Positions 30,834 to 43,081 of a stretch of DNA of 64,000 nt are shown here, one piece after another. The DNA comes from Pseudoxanthomonas broegbernensis. Its GTDB lineage: Bacteria; Pseudomonadota; Gammaproteobacteria; Xanthomonadales; Xanthomonadaceae. The notes under the pieces are model-generated. The model did not search any database. It saw nothing but the letters and a program-made list of their open reading frames with translations, and was not told the DNA's origin. Location of the stretch: positions 186,001-250,000 of the forward strand of contig NZ_JACHGU010000002.1 in the NCBI RefSeq assembly GCF_014202435.1. Reading direction: 5' to 3'. Every line of letters begins with the position of its first letter. The stretch's first letter is position 1. The position numbers and the translations under genes are program-made.

Positions 30834-31463
30834 ATGGCTCGTTATATCGGTCCTACCTGTAAGCTCGCGCGCCGCGAAGGCGCCGACCTGTCGCTCAAGA
30901 GTCCGGCCCGCGCGCTGGATTCCAAGTGCAAGCTGGAGCAGAAGCCCGGCCAGCACGGCGCCACCGCGCGCAAGGGCAAGCTGTCCGACTACGCCACCCA
31001 GTTGCGCGAGAAGCAGAAGGTCAAGCGCATCTACGGCCTGCTGGAGCGCCAGTTCCGCAACTACTACAAGAAGGCCACCACCAAGAAGGGCAACACCGGC
31101 GAGAACCTGCTGCAGTTGCTGGAGACCCGCTTGGACAACGTGGTGTACCGCATGGGCTTCGCGGTGACCCGGCCGGCGGCGCGCCAGTTGGTCAGCCATC
31201 GCGGCGTGCTGGTCAACGGCAAGCCGGTCAACTTGCCTTCCTACCAGGTCAAGGCCGGCGACGCGATCGCCCTGGCCGAGAAGGCGCAGAAGCAGTTGCG
31301 CGTCCAGGAGGCGCTGACCGTGGCCGAGCAGCACGACCTCAGCCCGTCGTGGGTGGAGGTCGACGCCAAGAAGTTCGCCGGCGTGTTCAAGGCCGTCCCG
31401 GACCGGGCCGACCTGCCGGCCGACATCAACGAAGCGCTGATCGTCGAGCTGTACTCGAAGTAA
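30834..31463 (+). CDS. rpsD: 30S ribosomal protein S4
   Basis: S4, 209 residues, an early 16S rRNA binder and, in E. coli, the translational repressor of the alpha operon. The S4 RNA-binding signature [20 protein letters not shown] is visible. No zinc-type CxxC cluster is present. A 157-base spacer separates it from rpoA. Confidence 0.98.
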   Translation: MARYIGPTCKLARREGADLSLKSPARALDSKCKLEQKPGQHGATARKGKLSDYATQLREKQKVKRIYGLLERQFRNYYKKATTKKGNTGENLLQLLETRLDNVVYRMGFAVTRPAARQLVSHRGVLVNGKPVNLPSYQVKAGDAIALAEKAQKQLRVQEALTVAEQHDLSPSWVEVDAKKFAGVFKAVPDRADLPADINEALIVELYSK

Positions 31464-31620
31464 CAGTGGCAGGCCGCCGCGTCCATCCGGGCGCGGCGCC
31501 GCATCCCACCTCCGGCCGGATCGCGTCGCCCCGCCTTCCGGCCGTCCCCGGATGAAGGGGCCACACATCAGGGCCGGCGTTTCCCCCGAATCGTCGGCTT
31601 ATTGCAGGAGAATCCGCAAC

Positions 31621-32619
31621 ATGACGGTTACCGCCAACCAGGTCCTGCGTCCCCGCGGACCGCAGATCGAACGCCTCACCGACAATCGCGCCAAGATCGT
31701 GATCGAGCCGCTCGAGCGCGGCTACGGCCACACGCTGGGCAATGCGCTGCGCCGCGTCCTGCTGTCCTCGATTCCCGGCTTCGCGATCACCGAGGTCGAG
31801 ATCGACGGCGTGCTGCACGAGTACACCACGGTGGAAGGTCTGCAGGAAGACGTGCTGGAAGTCCTGCTGAACCTCAAGGACGTCGCCATCCGCATGCACA
31901 ATGGCGAAAGCTCCACCCTGAGCCTGTCCAAGCAGGGTCCGGGCGTGGTCACCGCCGGCGACATCAAGACCGACCACAACGTCGAGATCCTCAATCCCGA
32001 CCACGTGATCTGCCACCTGACCAAGGACACGGCGCTGAACATGCGCCTGAAGATCGAGCGTGGCTTCGGCTACCAGCCGGCCACTACCCGTCGCCATCCG
32101 GACGAGGAAACCCGCGCCATCGGCCGGCTGGTCCTGGACGCCTCGTTCTCGCCGGTCCGGCGCGTGGCCTACGCCGTGGAAGCCGCGCGCGTGGAGCAGC
32201 GTACCGACCTGGACAAGCTGGTCATCGACATCGAGACCAACGGCACCATCGATGCCGAGGAAGCCGTGCGCACCGCCGCCGACATCCTCAGCGACCAGTT
32301 GTCGGTGTTCGGCGACTTCACCCACCGCGACCGCGGCAGCGCCAAGCCGGCGCCAGCGGGCGTGGACCCGGTGCTGCTGCGCCCGATCGACGACCTCGAG
32401 CTGACCGTGCGTTCGGCCAACTGTCTCAAGGCCGAGAGCATCTACTACATCGGCGACCTGATCCAGAAGACCGAAGTGGAACTGCTCAAGACCCCGAACC
32501 TGGGCAAGAAGTCGCTTACCGAGATCAAGGAAGTGCTCGCCCAGCGCGGCCTGTCCCTGGGCATGAAGCTGGAGAACTGGCCGCCGGCCGGCATCGCACA
32601 GCACGGCATGCTGGGGTGA
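31621..32619 (+). CDS. rpoA: DNA-directed RNA polymerase subunit alpha
   Basis: Alpha subunit, 332 residues. The N-terminal assembly domain includes [20 protein letters not shown]; the C-terminal domain, which binds UP elements and activators, includes LRSANCLK-like [18 protein letters not shown] and the [14 protein letters not shown] helix. Start at ATG 31621 after GCAGGAGAA; the open frame reaches further upstream without alpha sequence. A 293-base spacer precedes rplQ. Confidence 0.98.
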   Translation: MTVTANQVLRPRGPQIERLTDNRAKIVIEPLERGYGHTLGNALRRVLLSSIPGFAITEVEIDGVLHEYTTVEGLQEDVLEVLLNLKDVAIRMHNGESSTLSLSKQGPGVVTAGDIKTDHNVEILNPDHVICHLTKDTALNMRLKIERGFGYQPATTRRHPDEETRAIGRLVLDASFSPVRRVAYAVEAARVEQRTDLDKLVIDIETNGTIDAEEAVRTAADILSDQLSVFGDFTHRDRGSAKPAPAGVDPVLLRPIDDLELTVRSANCLKAESIYYIGDLIQKTEVELLKTPNLGKKSLTEIKEVLAQRGLSLGMKLENWPPAGIAQHGMLG

Positions 32620-32641
32620 TTCGCTGACGCGAACCCCGCCC

Positions 32642-32771
32642 GACCCCGCACGACCATGTGCGGGGTCCGGCAAAAGGCCCGGCCATGGACGGACGGGCGC
32701 GGCTCCGCGGAGCCGACGATACATGGCCCTGGATGGGCCGACACGATAACGGGCCTGCAGTCCCTGCAGGC
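32642..32771 (+). other. Structured rpoA-rplQ spacer
   Basis: The 293-base gap contains no gene that I can support. It has a perfect 10-bp hairpin, GACCCCGCAC (32642-32651) with GTGCGGGGTC (32658-32667), and an 8-bp hairpin, GCCTGCAG (32753-32760) with CTGCAGGC (32764-32771). Neither is followed by a T run. A role in processing or in uncoupling L17 from alpha synthesis is inference. Confidence 0.45.
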
Positions 32772-32912
32772 TCCAAGCGCCGACGGGCCTGAAGGCACGC
32801 GGCGACTCTCCGGCCAGGGAATGCCGGACAGGACCAGCGCAGTCCGCAGCACCAACGCCTGGATGGCGACAGCGAACCACAGACGTCACACCATTCCGAA
32901 GGAACCACGACC

Positions 32913-33284
32913 ATGCGTCACCAGAAAGCAGGCCGCAAGTTCGGCCGTACCAGCGCCCACCGCGAAGCGATGTTCCGCAACATGGCCGCCTCGCTGTTCA
33001 AGCACGAATTGATCAAGACCACCCTGCTCAAGGCCAAGGAACTGCGCCGCGTCGCCGAGCCGCTGATCACCCTGGCCAAGGTCGACAGCGTGGCCAACCG
33101 CCGCCTGGCCTTCGCCCGCCTGCGCGACAAGGAAGCGGTGGGCAACCTGTTCACCATGCTCGGCCCGCGCTACGAGGCCCGCCCGGGCGGCTACCTGCGC
33201 ATCCTCAAGTGTGGCTTCCGGGCCGGCGACAATGCGCCGATGGCCTATGTCGAGCTGGTCGACCGCCCGCAGGCGGCCGAGTAA
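32913..33284 (+). CDS. rplQ: 50S ribosomal protein L17
   Basis: L17, 123 residues, last gene of the alpha operon. [17 protein letters not shown] and the [19 protein letters not shown] segment are typical. RBS GAAGGAACC at about 32899-32907. A strong terminator follows 28 bases after the stop. Confidence 0.98.
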   Translation: MRHQKAGRKFGRTSAHREAMFRNMAASLFKHELIKTTLLKAKELRRVAEPLITLAKVDSVANRRLAFARLRDKEAVGNLFTMLGPRYEARPGGYLRILKCGFRAGDNAPMAYVELVDRPQAAE

Positions 33285-33312
33285 CTCGTCCGCCGAGGCG
33301 GACATGTCCGAG

Positions 33313-33343
33313 AATCCCGGCCTCCGCGCCGGGATTTTCGTTT
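33313..33343 (+). terminator. Intrinsic terminator of the ribosomal cluster
   Basis: AATCCCGGC (33313-33321), 6-base loop, GCCGGGATT (33328-33336), then TTCGTTT. A perfect 9-bp stem with a T-rich tail directly after rplQ ends the 33-kb + strand run. Confidence 0.88.
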
Positions 33344-33421
33344 CAGGCGGCACGGTTACCCTTGCCGCCGCAGATGCGGAATAATTGGCCGATTCCTTCC
33401 ATGCCCTGGGTGCCAACGCCA

Positions 33422-33940
33422 ATGAACCCGTTCCGCTGGAGTTTCCGAGCCCAGTTCCTGGCTGGCTTCCTGGGCTGCGCCGCCTTGCTCGCCTATGCGA
33501 TCTACACCCAGCTTTACCAGGGGCTGGAGCCATGTCCGCTGTGCATCTTCCAGCGCATCGCCTATGCCGCGCTGGGACTGGTGTTCCTGGTGGGAGGCCT
33601 GCACGCGCCACGGGCGCCGGGCGGGCGCCGCTTCTACGGCGTGGCGGTCGCGCTGGCCGGGCTGGTGGGCATCGGCATCGCCGGGCGCCATGTCTGGCTG
33701 CAGCTTCAGCCTCAGGGGACGGCGCCGTCCTGCGGTCCGCCGCTGTCGTTCCTGCAGGAAACCCTGGGCCCGATGGAGCTGGTGCGCAAGGTGCTGACCG
33801 GCACCGGCGATTGCGGCACCGTGGACTGGACCCTGCTGGGCCTGAGCATGCCGGCCTGGAGCCTGATCGGCTTCGTGTCGCTGGCCGCCTGGGGCTTGCT
33901 GGCCGCCTTCCGCCGGCGCAAGGGCCGCCACCGGTTCTGA
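33422..33940 (+). CDS. dsbB: Disulfide bond formation protein DsbB
   Basis: Inner-membrane quinone reductase of 172 residues that reoxidises DsbA. Four membrane helices are visible. The two catalytic cysteine pairs are present: Cys38/Cys41 (EPCPLC) and Cys104/Cys131 (PSCGPP and GDCGTV). I start at ATG 33422 (MNPFRWSFRAQF), the usual N-terminus; an in-frame ATG at 33401 would add seven residues. The DAHP synthase gene follows 28 bases downstream on the same strand. Confidence 0.94.
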   Translation: MNPFRWSFRAQFLAGFLGCAALLAYAIYTQLYQGLEPCPLCIFQRIAYAALGLVFLVGGLHAPRAPGGRRFYGVAVALAGLVGIGIAGRHVWLQLQPQGTAPSCGPPLSFLQETLGPMELVRKVLTGTGDCGTVDWTLLGLSMPAWSLIGFVSLAAWGLLAAFRRRKGRHRF

Positions 33941-33968
33941 TCTCCCATCCCCCCATCCGAGTTTCACG

Positions 33969-35363
<1,395 letters not shown>

Positions 35364-35721
35364 AAGCCGGCGGTGCATGGCCGTGGAGCGGAGGCTCGCG
35401 GCCCGCGCCTTGGGCGTTCGCTGCATATCCGTCACGCGGTGGCGGGCATCATCGGGCGTTACGAAACGATGCGCCGGCCCGCGCGCCCGTCCGCCGTTCC
35501 GGCCATCGTTCATGGCAGCGAAGGGGAACAGGGCGATGCCTTGCCTGCCATCATCCGTATGCACTTGCGGGCCGCGTTCGGCCGCGAGGCGGAAGACGCC
35601 GCGCCGACGCCGCGCCGGCAGGCACGACCGCGAGGCAGGTGCCGGGGTCGCCGCATGCGGAGGACGATGATGCCGGCGCGGAGGCCGCCGGTCGTCCCGT
35701 CGCGGCCGCGCGCTGAAAGCG
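35364..35721. other. Intergenic region with no supported feature
   Basis: 358 bases between the convergent DAHP synthase and amidase genes. Open frames exist on both strands, but they have no recognisable start signal or sequence, and no T-tailed hairpin was seen. Confidence 0.5.
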
Positions 35722-37314
35722 TCAGGGTGCCGTGGTCGTCAGCGGCGGCGGGCGCCGGGCGCGGGTCAGTTGCTCGTAGGCGTAGCCGAGCTGCAGCAGG
35801 CGGGTCTCGCTCCATGCCGGGCCGATGAAGGTCAGGCCCAGCGGCAGGCCGCCGCTCTGGCCCATGGGGACGGTCAGCGACGGGTATCCGGCCACGGCGG
35901 CGGCGCCGTAGCTGGCGCCTGGAAAGCGGTCGCCGTGCGCCGGGTCGATCGGCCAGGCCACGCCGGTAGTGGGGGCGACAAGCACTTCCAGCCGCTGCGC
36001 GCGCAATGCGGCATCGATGCCCTCCGCGCCGGCCAGGCGGCGCGCGCGCATGCGTGCGGCGATGTACGCGGGCGAGGCGAGATCGCCGCGGGCGGCGGCC
36101 TGCTCGAACAATTCCTGGCCGAACAGCGGCATCGTTTCATGCGCATGCGCGCGGTTGTATTCGATCAAGCCGTCCAGCGTCCGCACCGGCGCCTGCCGCT
36201 GCTGCAGGTAGCGCTCCACGCCGGCCTTGAATTCGTGCAGCAACACCTCGAGCTCGTCCACTTCCCACTGGCCATCGGTGGGAATGCGCGCATCGACCAC
36301 GGTCGCGCCGGCCTCGCGCAGGACCGCCACGGCACGTTCCGTCGCCGCGGCGACTTCGGGGGAAATGGCCATCGATTCGCGTAGCAGGCCGATGCGCACG
36401 CCCCGCAGGCTGCCTTCGCGCAGGTGCTCGGCATAGTCGAACGTAGTCAGAGTGGCGTTGGCCGAGGTGGCCGGATCGGCCGGGTCGCGCCCGGCCATGG
36501 CGGCCAGCAGCAGGGCCGCGTCCTCGACGCTGCGGGTCATCGGCCCGGCGGTGTCCTGGCTGTGCGAGATGGGCAGGATGCCGTCGCGGCTGACCAGGCC
36601 GACGGTCGGCTTGAGCCCGACCAGGCCGTTGACCGCCGCCGGGCAGAGGATGCTGCCGTCGGTCTCGGTGCCGACCCCGACCACGGCCAGGTTGGCGGCC
36701 ACCGCGACCGCGGTGCCGGAACTGGAACCGCAGGGCGAGCGGTCCAGCGCGTAGGGGTTGCGGGTCTGGCCGCCGCGCGAGCTCCAGCCGGAGGTGGAGC
36801 GGGTGGAACGGAAGTTGGCCCACTCGCTGAGGTTGGACTTGCCCAGGATCACCGCGCCTTCCTGGCGCAGGCGCCGCACCAGGAAGGCATCGCCGCCCGG
36901 CCGGAAGCCGGCCAGGGCCAGCGAGCCGGCCGTGGTGCTCATCGGCGTGGCGTCGATGTTGTCCTTCAGTACCACGGGGATGCCGTGCAGCGGCCCGCGC
37001 ACGCGGCCGGCGCGGCGTTCGGCGTCCATCTGCGCGGCTTCCGCGCGCGCGTGCGGGTTGATCTCCAGGTAGGCGTTGAGCCGTGGGCCGTTGCGGTCCA
37101 CGGCGACGATCCGGGTCAGGTAGGCCTGGACCAGCGCGCGGCTGCTGGTCTCCCCGCGCGCCATGGCCGCTTGCAGGTCGCCGATGCCGGCCTCGGCATA
37201 GGCGAAATCCTGCGGAGACGCGGCCGCCGGCGGCCGTTGCGCGTCTCCCTCAGGCTGGCAACCCATCGCGGCACCGCACAGGGTTGCCGCGGCCAGCAAT
37301 GCGAACGGACGCAT
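35722..37314 (-). CDS. Exported amidase of the amidase-signature family
   Basis: Amide hydrolase of 530 residues with the Ser-cisSer-Lys catalytic design. Lys117 is in VVLKDNID, the cis-Ser is about 197 in CGSSSGTA, and the nucleophile is about Ser221 in [10 protein letters not shown]. The N-terminus has a signal sequence with a possible lipobox (AAMGC, Cys19), so it probably acts in the periplasm, perhaps as a lipoprotein. The start at 37314 follows GGGGAGA. Substrate is unknown; GatA is excluded by the export signal and the lack of gatB/gatC. typA lies 71 bases upstream on the same strand. Confidence 0.9.
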   Translation of the reverse strand: MRPFALLAAATLCGAAMGCQPEGDAQRPPAAASPQDFAYAEAGIGDLQAAMARGETSSRALVQAYLTRIVAVDRNGPRLNAYLEINPHARAEAAQMDAERRAGRVRGPLHGIPVVLKDNIDATPMSTTAGSLALAGFRPGGDAFLVRRLRQEGAVILGKSNLSEWANFRSTRSTSGWSSRGGQTRNPYALDRSPCGSSSGTAVAVAANLAVVGVGTETDGSILCPAAVNGLVGLKPTVGLVSRDGILPISHSQDTAGPMTRSVEDAALLLAAMAGRDPADPATSANATLTTFDYAEHLREGSLRGVRIGLLRESMAISPEVAAATERAVAVLREAGATVVDARIPTDGQWEVDELEVLLHEFKAGVERYLQQRQAPVRTLDGLIEYNRAHAHETMPLFGQELFEQAAARGDLASPAYIAARMRARRLAGAEGIDAALRAQRLEVLVAPTTGVAWPIDPAHGDRFPGASYGAAAVAGYPSLTVPMGQSGGLPLGLTFIGPAWSETRLLQLGYAYEQLTRARRPPPLTTTAP

Positions 37315-37385
37315 TCGCAGTCTCCCCAGGTGAATCTCCGAGACTAAGGCGCCCGGCCGGGCTTGGCAAACCCGCCCCGGGGCGA

Positions 37386-39215
<1,830 letters not shown>

Positions 39216-39394
39216 GGGAATGACGCGCCGTCTGGGGGCACGTGGGGCGAGAGTGGGGGAAGCCGGGTATTATATCCGGCTGGCCGTCGCTCATAGCGAC
39301 CGTTTGCCGGCGGGCGGCGCCGTCCCCCGGTGCCGCCCCGGCCGGCATCGCATCGATTGCCGTCCCCTCATCCCCTGCGCAGGAGCCTGACCGA

Positions 39395-39889
39395 ATGTCC
39401 CTGATCGCCACCTTCGCCACCGCCCGCGGTCCGATCCGGGTCGAACTGCTGCCCGACAAGGCGCCCCTGACCGTGGCCAATTTCGTCAACCTGGCCGCGC
39501 GCGGCTTCTACGACGGCCTGAGCTTCCATCGCGTGATCCCCGACTTCATGGTGCAGGGCGGCTGTCCCGAGGGCTCCGGCCGTGGCGGCCCGGGCTACCG
39601 CTTCGAGGACGAGACCGACAATGGCGTGGCCCATGAGCGCGGCGTGCTGTCCATGGCCAACGCCGGCCCCAACACCAACGGCAGCCAGTTCTTCATCACC
39701 CACGTGGCCACCCCGTGGCTGGACGGCCGCCACACGGTGTTCGGCAAGGTACTGGAAGGCCTGGAGGCTGTGGATGCCATCGCCCAGGGCGACCGGATCG
39801 ACTCGGTGAAGATCGAGGGCGATGCCGAAGCGGTGCTGGCGGCCAAGGCCGACCGCGTCGCCGAGTGGAATCGCTACCTGAGCGCTTGA
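39395..39889 (+). CDS. ppiB: Peptidyl-prolyl cis-trans isomerase, cyclophilin type
   Basis: Cyclophilin of 164 residues without a signal peptide, hence cytoplasmic like PpiB. Core motifs: [14 protein letters not shown] (43-56), [12 protein letters not shown] (91-102) and [14 protein letters not shown] (106-119). The start at 39395 follows AGGAGC; the frame is open upstream toward typA but lacks cyclophilin sequence. The glutaredoxin gene follows 84 bases downstream with its own promoter candidate. Confidence 0.95.
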   Translation: MSLIATFATARGPIRVELLPDKAPLTVANFVNLAARGFYDGLSFHRVIPDFMVQGGCPEGSGRGGPGYRFEDETDNGVAHERGVLSMANAGPNTNGSQFFITHVATPWLDGRHTVFGKVLEGLEAVDAIAQGDRIDSVKIEGDAEAVLAAKADRVAEWNRYLSA

Positions 39890-39939
39890 TCGGCCATGCC
39901 GGCACCGGACCTGCGTCCGGCCGGCCTGGCGGGGCCGCG

Positions 39940-39948
39940 TGATAAAAT
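39940..39948 (+). promoter_or_regulatory. Extended -10 promoter of the glutaredoxin gene
   Basis: TGATAAAAT (TAAAAT at 39943-39948) lies in an AT-rich patch 26 bases before the ATG. The -35 region is GC-rich and weak. Confidence 0.55.
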
Positions 39949-39973
39949 CACCGGCCCCACGCGACGGATTCCC

Positions 39974-40333
39974 ATGCGCACCCTCGGCTTCCTGCTGATC
40001 CTCGGTATCGCCGGCGGGCTCTATGCCTGGTGGTCGCAGCACCGCCAGCCGGAACTGCACCCGGACGATCCGCGCGTGGCCACCGGCGAGCAGGGCATCG
40101 TGATGCTCGCCGCCGACTGGTGCGGCTACTGCCGCAGGCAGCAGGGCGACTTCGAGCGCGCCGGCGTGCGCTACCAGGTGCTCGACATCGACACCGAGCC
40201 CGGCGACCGCGCCCTGCGCGCGATCGGCGCCCGCGGCGTGCCGGTGACCGTGGTCGGTCAGGCCGTGATCCGCGGCTACGACACCGCCGCCCTGGACCGG
40301 AAGCTGGCCCCGCTGGGCTACGACGTCTATTGA
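39974..40333 (+). CDS. Membrane-anchored glutaredoxin-like protein
   Basis: 119 residues. An N-terminal hydrophobic helix (about 2-20) is followed by a short linker and a glutaredoxin fold with active site Cys50-Gly-Tyr-Cys53 (ADWCGYCRR) and the cis-Pro segment RGVPVTVV. No internal cleavage site was evident, so the helix may act as an anchor with the redox domain in the periplasm; orientation is inferred. The start at 39974 follows the promoter candidate. CGYC differs from the CPYC of classical glutaredoxins. mdh follows after 70 bases. Confidence 0.85.
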   Translation: MRTLGFLLILGIAGGLYAWWSQHRQPELHPDDPRVATGEQGIVMLAADWCGYCRRQQGDFERAGVRYQVLDIDTEPGDRALRAIGARGVPVTVVGQAVIRGYDTAALDRKLAPLGYDVY

Positions 40334-40403
40334 CCTGCGCGCCGGCCACGTCCATTCCTCCCACCTCCGCGACATCCGCAACCACCGTAAGGACCTCCAC
40401 GCG

Positions 40404-41390
40404 ATGAAGACCCCCGTTCGAGTTGCCGTCACCGGCGCCGCCGGCCAGATCGGCTACGCCCTGCTGTTCCGCATCGCCTCCGGCGAGATGCTGGGCAAGG
40501 ACCAGCCCGTGATCCTGCAGTTGCTGGAACTGCCGATCGACAAGGCCCAGGCCGCGCTGAAGGGCGTGATCATGGAACTGGAGGACTGCGCGTTCCCGCT
40601 GCTGGCGGGCATCGTCGGCACCGACGACCCGGAAGTGGCATTCAAGGACGCCGACGTGGCCCTGCTGGTCGGTGCGCGTCCGCGCGGCCCGGGCATGGAG
40701 CGCAAGGATCTTCTGCTGGAAAACGCCAAGATCTTCACCGCCCAGGGCGCGGCGCTGAACAAGGTCGCCAGCCGCGACGTCAAGGTGCTGGTGGTCGGCA
40801 ACCCGGCCAACACCAACGCCTACATCGCGATGAAGTCCGCACCGGACCTCAGGCCGGAGAACTTCACCGCGATGCTGCGCCTGGACCACAACCGCGCGCT
40901 GAGCCAACTGGCCGCCAAGGCCGGCGTGGCCGTGGGCGACATCGAGAAGCTGGTGGTGTGGGGCAACCACAGCCCGACCATGTACCCGGACTACCGCTTC
41001 GCCACCGTCGGCGGCGCTTCGCTCAAGGACAAGATCAACGACGCCGACTGGAACGCCAACGAGTTCATCCCCAAGGTGGGCAAGCGCGGCGCGGCGATCA
41101 TCGAGGCCCGCGGCCTGTCCTCGGCCGCGTCGGCCGCCAATGCCGCCATCGACCACGTGCATGACTGGGTGCTCGGCAGCAACGGCAAGTGGGTGACCAT
41201 GGGCATCCCGTCCGACGGCAGCTACGGCATTCCGGAGGGCGTGATCTTCGGCGTCGCGGTGACCACCGAGAACGGCACCTACACCCGGGTCCGCGACCTG
41301 CCGGTCGACGCTTTCAGCCAGGCTGCGATCGACAAGACCCTGGCCGAGCTGGAAGAAGAGCGCGCCGGCGTGGCCCACCTGCTGGGCTGA
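40404..41390 (+). CDS. mdh: Malate dehydrogenase (NAD)
   Basis: Cytoplasmic TCA-cycle enzyme, 328 residues, malate to oxaloacetate. The Rossmann motif is GAAGQIG (11-17), the catalytic His189 is in [13 protein letters not shown], and RLDHNRA carries the paired Asp/Arg. The N-terminal form [18 protein letters not shown] is that of the type 2 (cytosolic-like) bacterial MDH. A strong terminator follows. Its product oxaloacetate is also a substrate for the methylcitrate synthase encoded nearby. Confidence 0.97.
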   Translation: MKTPVRVAVTGAAGQIGYALLFRIASGEMLGKDQPVILQLLELPIDKAQAALKGVIMELEDCAFPLLAGIVGTDDPEVAFKDADVALLVGARPRGPGMERKDLLLENAKIFTAQGAALNKVASRDVKVLVVGNPANTNAYIAMKSAPDLRPENFTAMLRLDHNRALSQLAAKAGVAVGDIEKLVVWGNHSPTMYPDYRFATVGGASLKDKINDADWNANEFIPKVGKRGAAIIEARGLSSAASAANAAIDHVHDWVLGSNGKWVTMGIPSDGSYGIPEGVIFGVAVTTENGTYTRVRDLPVDAFSQAAIDKTLAELEEERAGVAHLLG

Positions 41391-41409
41391 GCGCGATGAT
41401 GCCGCGTAC

Positions 41410-41436
41410 GAAAAGGCCGGGTTTCCCGGCCTTTTC
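41410..41436 (+). terminator. Intrinsic terminator after mdh
   Basis: AAAAGGCCGGG (41411-41421), TTT loop, CCCGGCCTTTT (41425-41435). A perfect 11-bp stem with flanking A/T tracts, 20 bases after the mdh stop. The following 243 bases up to the citrate-synthase-like gene hold no feature that I can support. Confidence 0.88.
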
Positions 41437-41679
41437 GCGTTCCGGGGCACTGGGCTCCGGCGCGTTCCCCCACGGCCGGGCCGGGCTTTCCGCCGCGCCA
41501 TCGGGAAATCGGCGGACGTACGCCGCCGGGTCCGCTGTCCTCCTCGCACTGAAGAAGAGCGGCGCGGCCGACGGTGCGGCGCATGGGCGTCGAGGTTTGG
41601 CACCGGGAGCATCCGGTACCGTGCCACGCCCACGGATGCACGTTGATGCGCATCCGGACCTCATCCCGGAAGCGGCGCC

Positions 41680-42906
41680 TCAGTCGTGCGCCGCCGCCGC
41701 CGCGGCCTCCGGCTGCAACCCGGTATAGCGGGCGCGGGGGCGGATCAGGCGGCCTTGGGCCTGCTGCTCCAGCGCATGGGCCAGCCAGCCGGCGAGGCGG
41801 CTGGTGGCGAACATCGCCAGCGCATGGGTGGCCGGCAAGCCGAAGGCCAGGCAGATCGCGGTGAGCATGAAGTCGATGTTGGGCTGCCGTCCGCTGGCCT
41901 GGCCGGCCGCGTCGATCACCGTGTCGAGCAGCCGCATCGTCGCCGGGTCGACCGGCGCGGCGCGCAGCATGGACAGCAGTTCGGCCGCGCGCGGATCGCC
42001 GTCCGGATACAGGGCGTGGCCGAAGCCTGGCAGGTCTTCTCCCTGGCGCCAGTGGGTGGCGATGAAGCGGCCGATGTCGCGGGACTGCCCGGCTTGCTCG
42101 ATCAGCATGTAGGCGCGCGTGGCCGCGCCGCCATGGCGCGGGCCGGACAGCGCGGACAGCCCCGCGCACACTGTGGCGTGCAGGTGCGCTCCGGTGGAGG
42201 CGACCACGCGCGCGGCGAAGGCCGAGACGTTGAGTTCGTGGTCGGCGCACAACACCAGCGCGGCGCGGACCAGTTCGGCGAAAGCCGCATCGCCGGGGCG
42301 CCATGTCTGGCCCAGCAGGCGATGCACCGGGCCGGCGGGCCGGCTGGCCACCAGCAGCGCGGCGTTCTGCCGCAGCAGGGTGGCGGCCACCGCGCGGCGC
42401 GTGGCCTGGTCTGCGCGAAAGGAGTGCGGCACCTGCAGCGCCAGCAGCGGGATCACCGCCATCGCCCGTGCCAGCGGCGGCAGTTCGGCGTCGAGCGCCA
42501 GCGCAGCGACCCGCGCGGGCCAGTCGCCGGGCGGCTCGACGAACGGATCCTGGCTGCCGCAGTCCCACAGCAGGCGGGCGGTGTCCTCCAGGGTGGCGCC
42601 GGCGCGGACCGCGGCCACGGCCGAGCGGCCGCGGTAGTAGGGCCCGTCCGGCCGGATCAGCGAGATCCGCGTCTCCAGTACCGGCAGGCCGCGATCCAGG
42701 CTCTGTGCCGCGCCACGCGCCGGTCCGCGGCCCAGTCGCTTGCGCTGCGCCAATTGTTCCACCTCGCGGCGCAGGTAGACGCGGCTGCGGTGATCGCGGC
42801 CCGGCCGCGATTCCAGCAGCCCGCGGCTGACGTAGGCGTAGAGCGTGGCCGGGCTGATGCCCAGCAGCCGGCAGGCCTCGACGGCGGGGATCAGATCGCT
42901 ATCCAT
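41680..42906 (-). CDS. Citrate-synthase-like protein with N-terminal helix-turn-helix (putative regulator of prpBC)
   Basis: 408 residues. Residues about 6-56 form a MerR/excisionase-like DNA-binding domain: helix-turn-helix ACRLLGISPATLYAYVSRG, then a wing rich in Arg (RDHRSRVYLRREVEQL). The rest is a citrate synthase fold, closest within this window to PrpC. The catalytic set is intact: His223 (CADHELN), His258 (SGPRHGG), Asp345 (PNIDF). GFGHALYPDGDPRA replaces Prp[15 protein letters not shown]. It is transcribed away from prpB, where many relatives have the activator prpR. I infer a transcription factor that senses a substrate or product of PrpC; residual enzyme activity is possible. Databases often label such proteins simply citrate synthase. 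Confidence 0.8.
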   Translation of the reverse strand: MDSDLIPAVEACRLLGISPATLYAYVSRGLLESRPGRDHRSRVYLRREVEQLAQRKRLGRGPARGAAQSLDRGLPVLETRISLIRPDGPYYRGRSAVAAVRAGATLEDTARLLWDCGSQDPFVEPPGDWPARVAALALDAELPPLARAMAVIPLLALQVPHSFRADQATRRAVAATLLRQNAALLVASRPAGPVHRLLGQTWRPGDAAFAELVRAALVLCADHELNVSAFAARVVASTGAHLHATVCAGLSALSGPRHGGAATRAYMLIEQAGQSRDIGRFIATHWRQGEDLPGFGHALYPDGDPRAAELLSMLRAAPVDPATMRLLDTVIDAAGQASGRQPNIDFMLTAICLAFGLPATHALAMFATSRLAGWLAHALEQQAQGRLIRPRARYTGLQPEAAAAAAHD

Positions 42907-42914
42907 CGAATGTA

Positions 42915-42941
42915 TTGATTCTTCAGATCAAGATTGATCAA
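42915..42941. promoter_or_regulatory. AT-rich inverted-repeat cluster, candidate operator
   Basis: TTGAT (42915-42919) and ATCAA (42927-42931) form an inverted repeat spaced by 7 bases, and a palindrome TTGATCAA lies at 42934-42941. It begins 9 bases from the regulator start and is 140 bases from prpB. The AT content stands out in this genome. Candidate binding site for the helix-turn-helix protein at 41680-42906; inference. Confidence 0.5.
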
Positions 42942-42962
42942 CTGGTGACAGGGTGCCACATT

Positions 42963-43034
42963 GCCGCTGCCGCTGCCGCTGCCGCTGCCGCTGCCGCTGC
43001 CGCTGCCGCTGCCGCTGCCGCTGCCGCTGCCGCT
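42963..43034 (+). repeat. Hexanucleotide tandem repeat (GCCGCT)x12
   Basis: Twelve uninterrupted perfect copies of GCCGCT, 72 bases, ending 47 bases before the prpB ATG. It lies between the candidate operator and the prpB RBS, so it is in the promoter/5' leader of prpBC. Perfect short repeats of this size are prone to slippage. Six bases per unit means copy changes do not shift any reading frame but change spacing by about half a DNA helical turn. Confidence 0.95.
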
Positions 43035-43081
43035 GGCACGCCGCGCCCTCGCATTCCTCCCAGCCAGGCCGAGGTCCGAAC

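Noticed and set aside
41680-42906. Calling this gene the housekeeping citrate synthase (gltA)
   Set aside because: It has an N-terminal DNA-binding domain, altered residues in the GFGH segment and lies divergent from prpBC. Housekeeping citrate synthase is normally longer at the N-terminus without a helix-turn-helix.
42963-43034. CRISPR array
   Set aside because: Units are six bases with no spacers; it is a simple tandem repeat and no cas genes are present.
42953-43081. N-terminal extension of PrpB through the hexamer repeat from a GTG (Cys-Arg repeat)
   Set aside because: The lyase family begins near the ATG at 43082, which has a good RBS. The extension exists only because a six-base repeat cannot introduce a stop.
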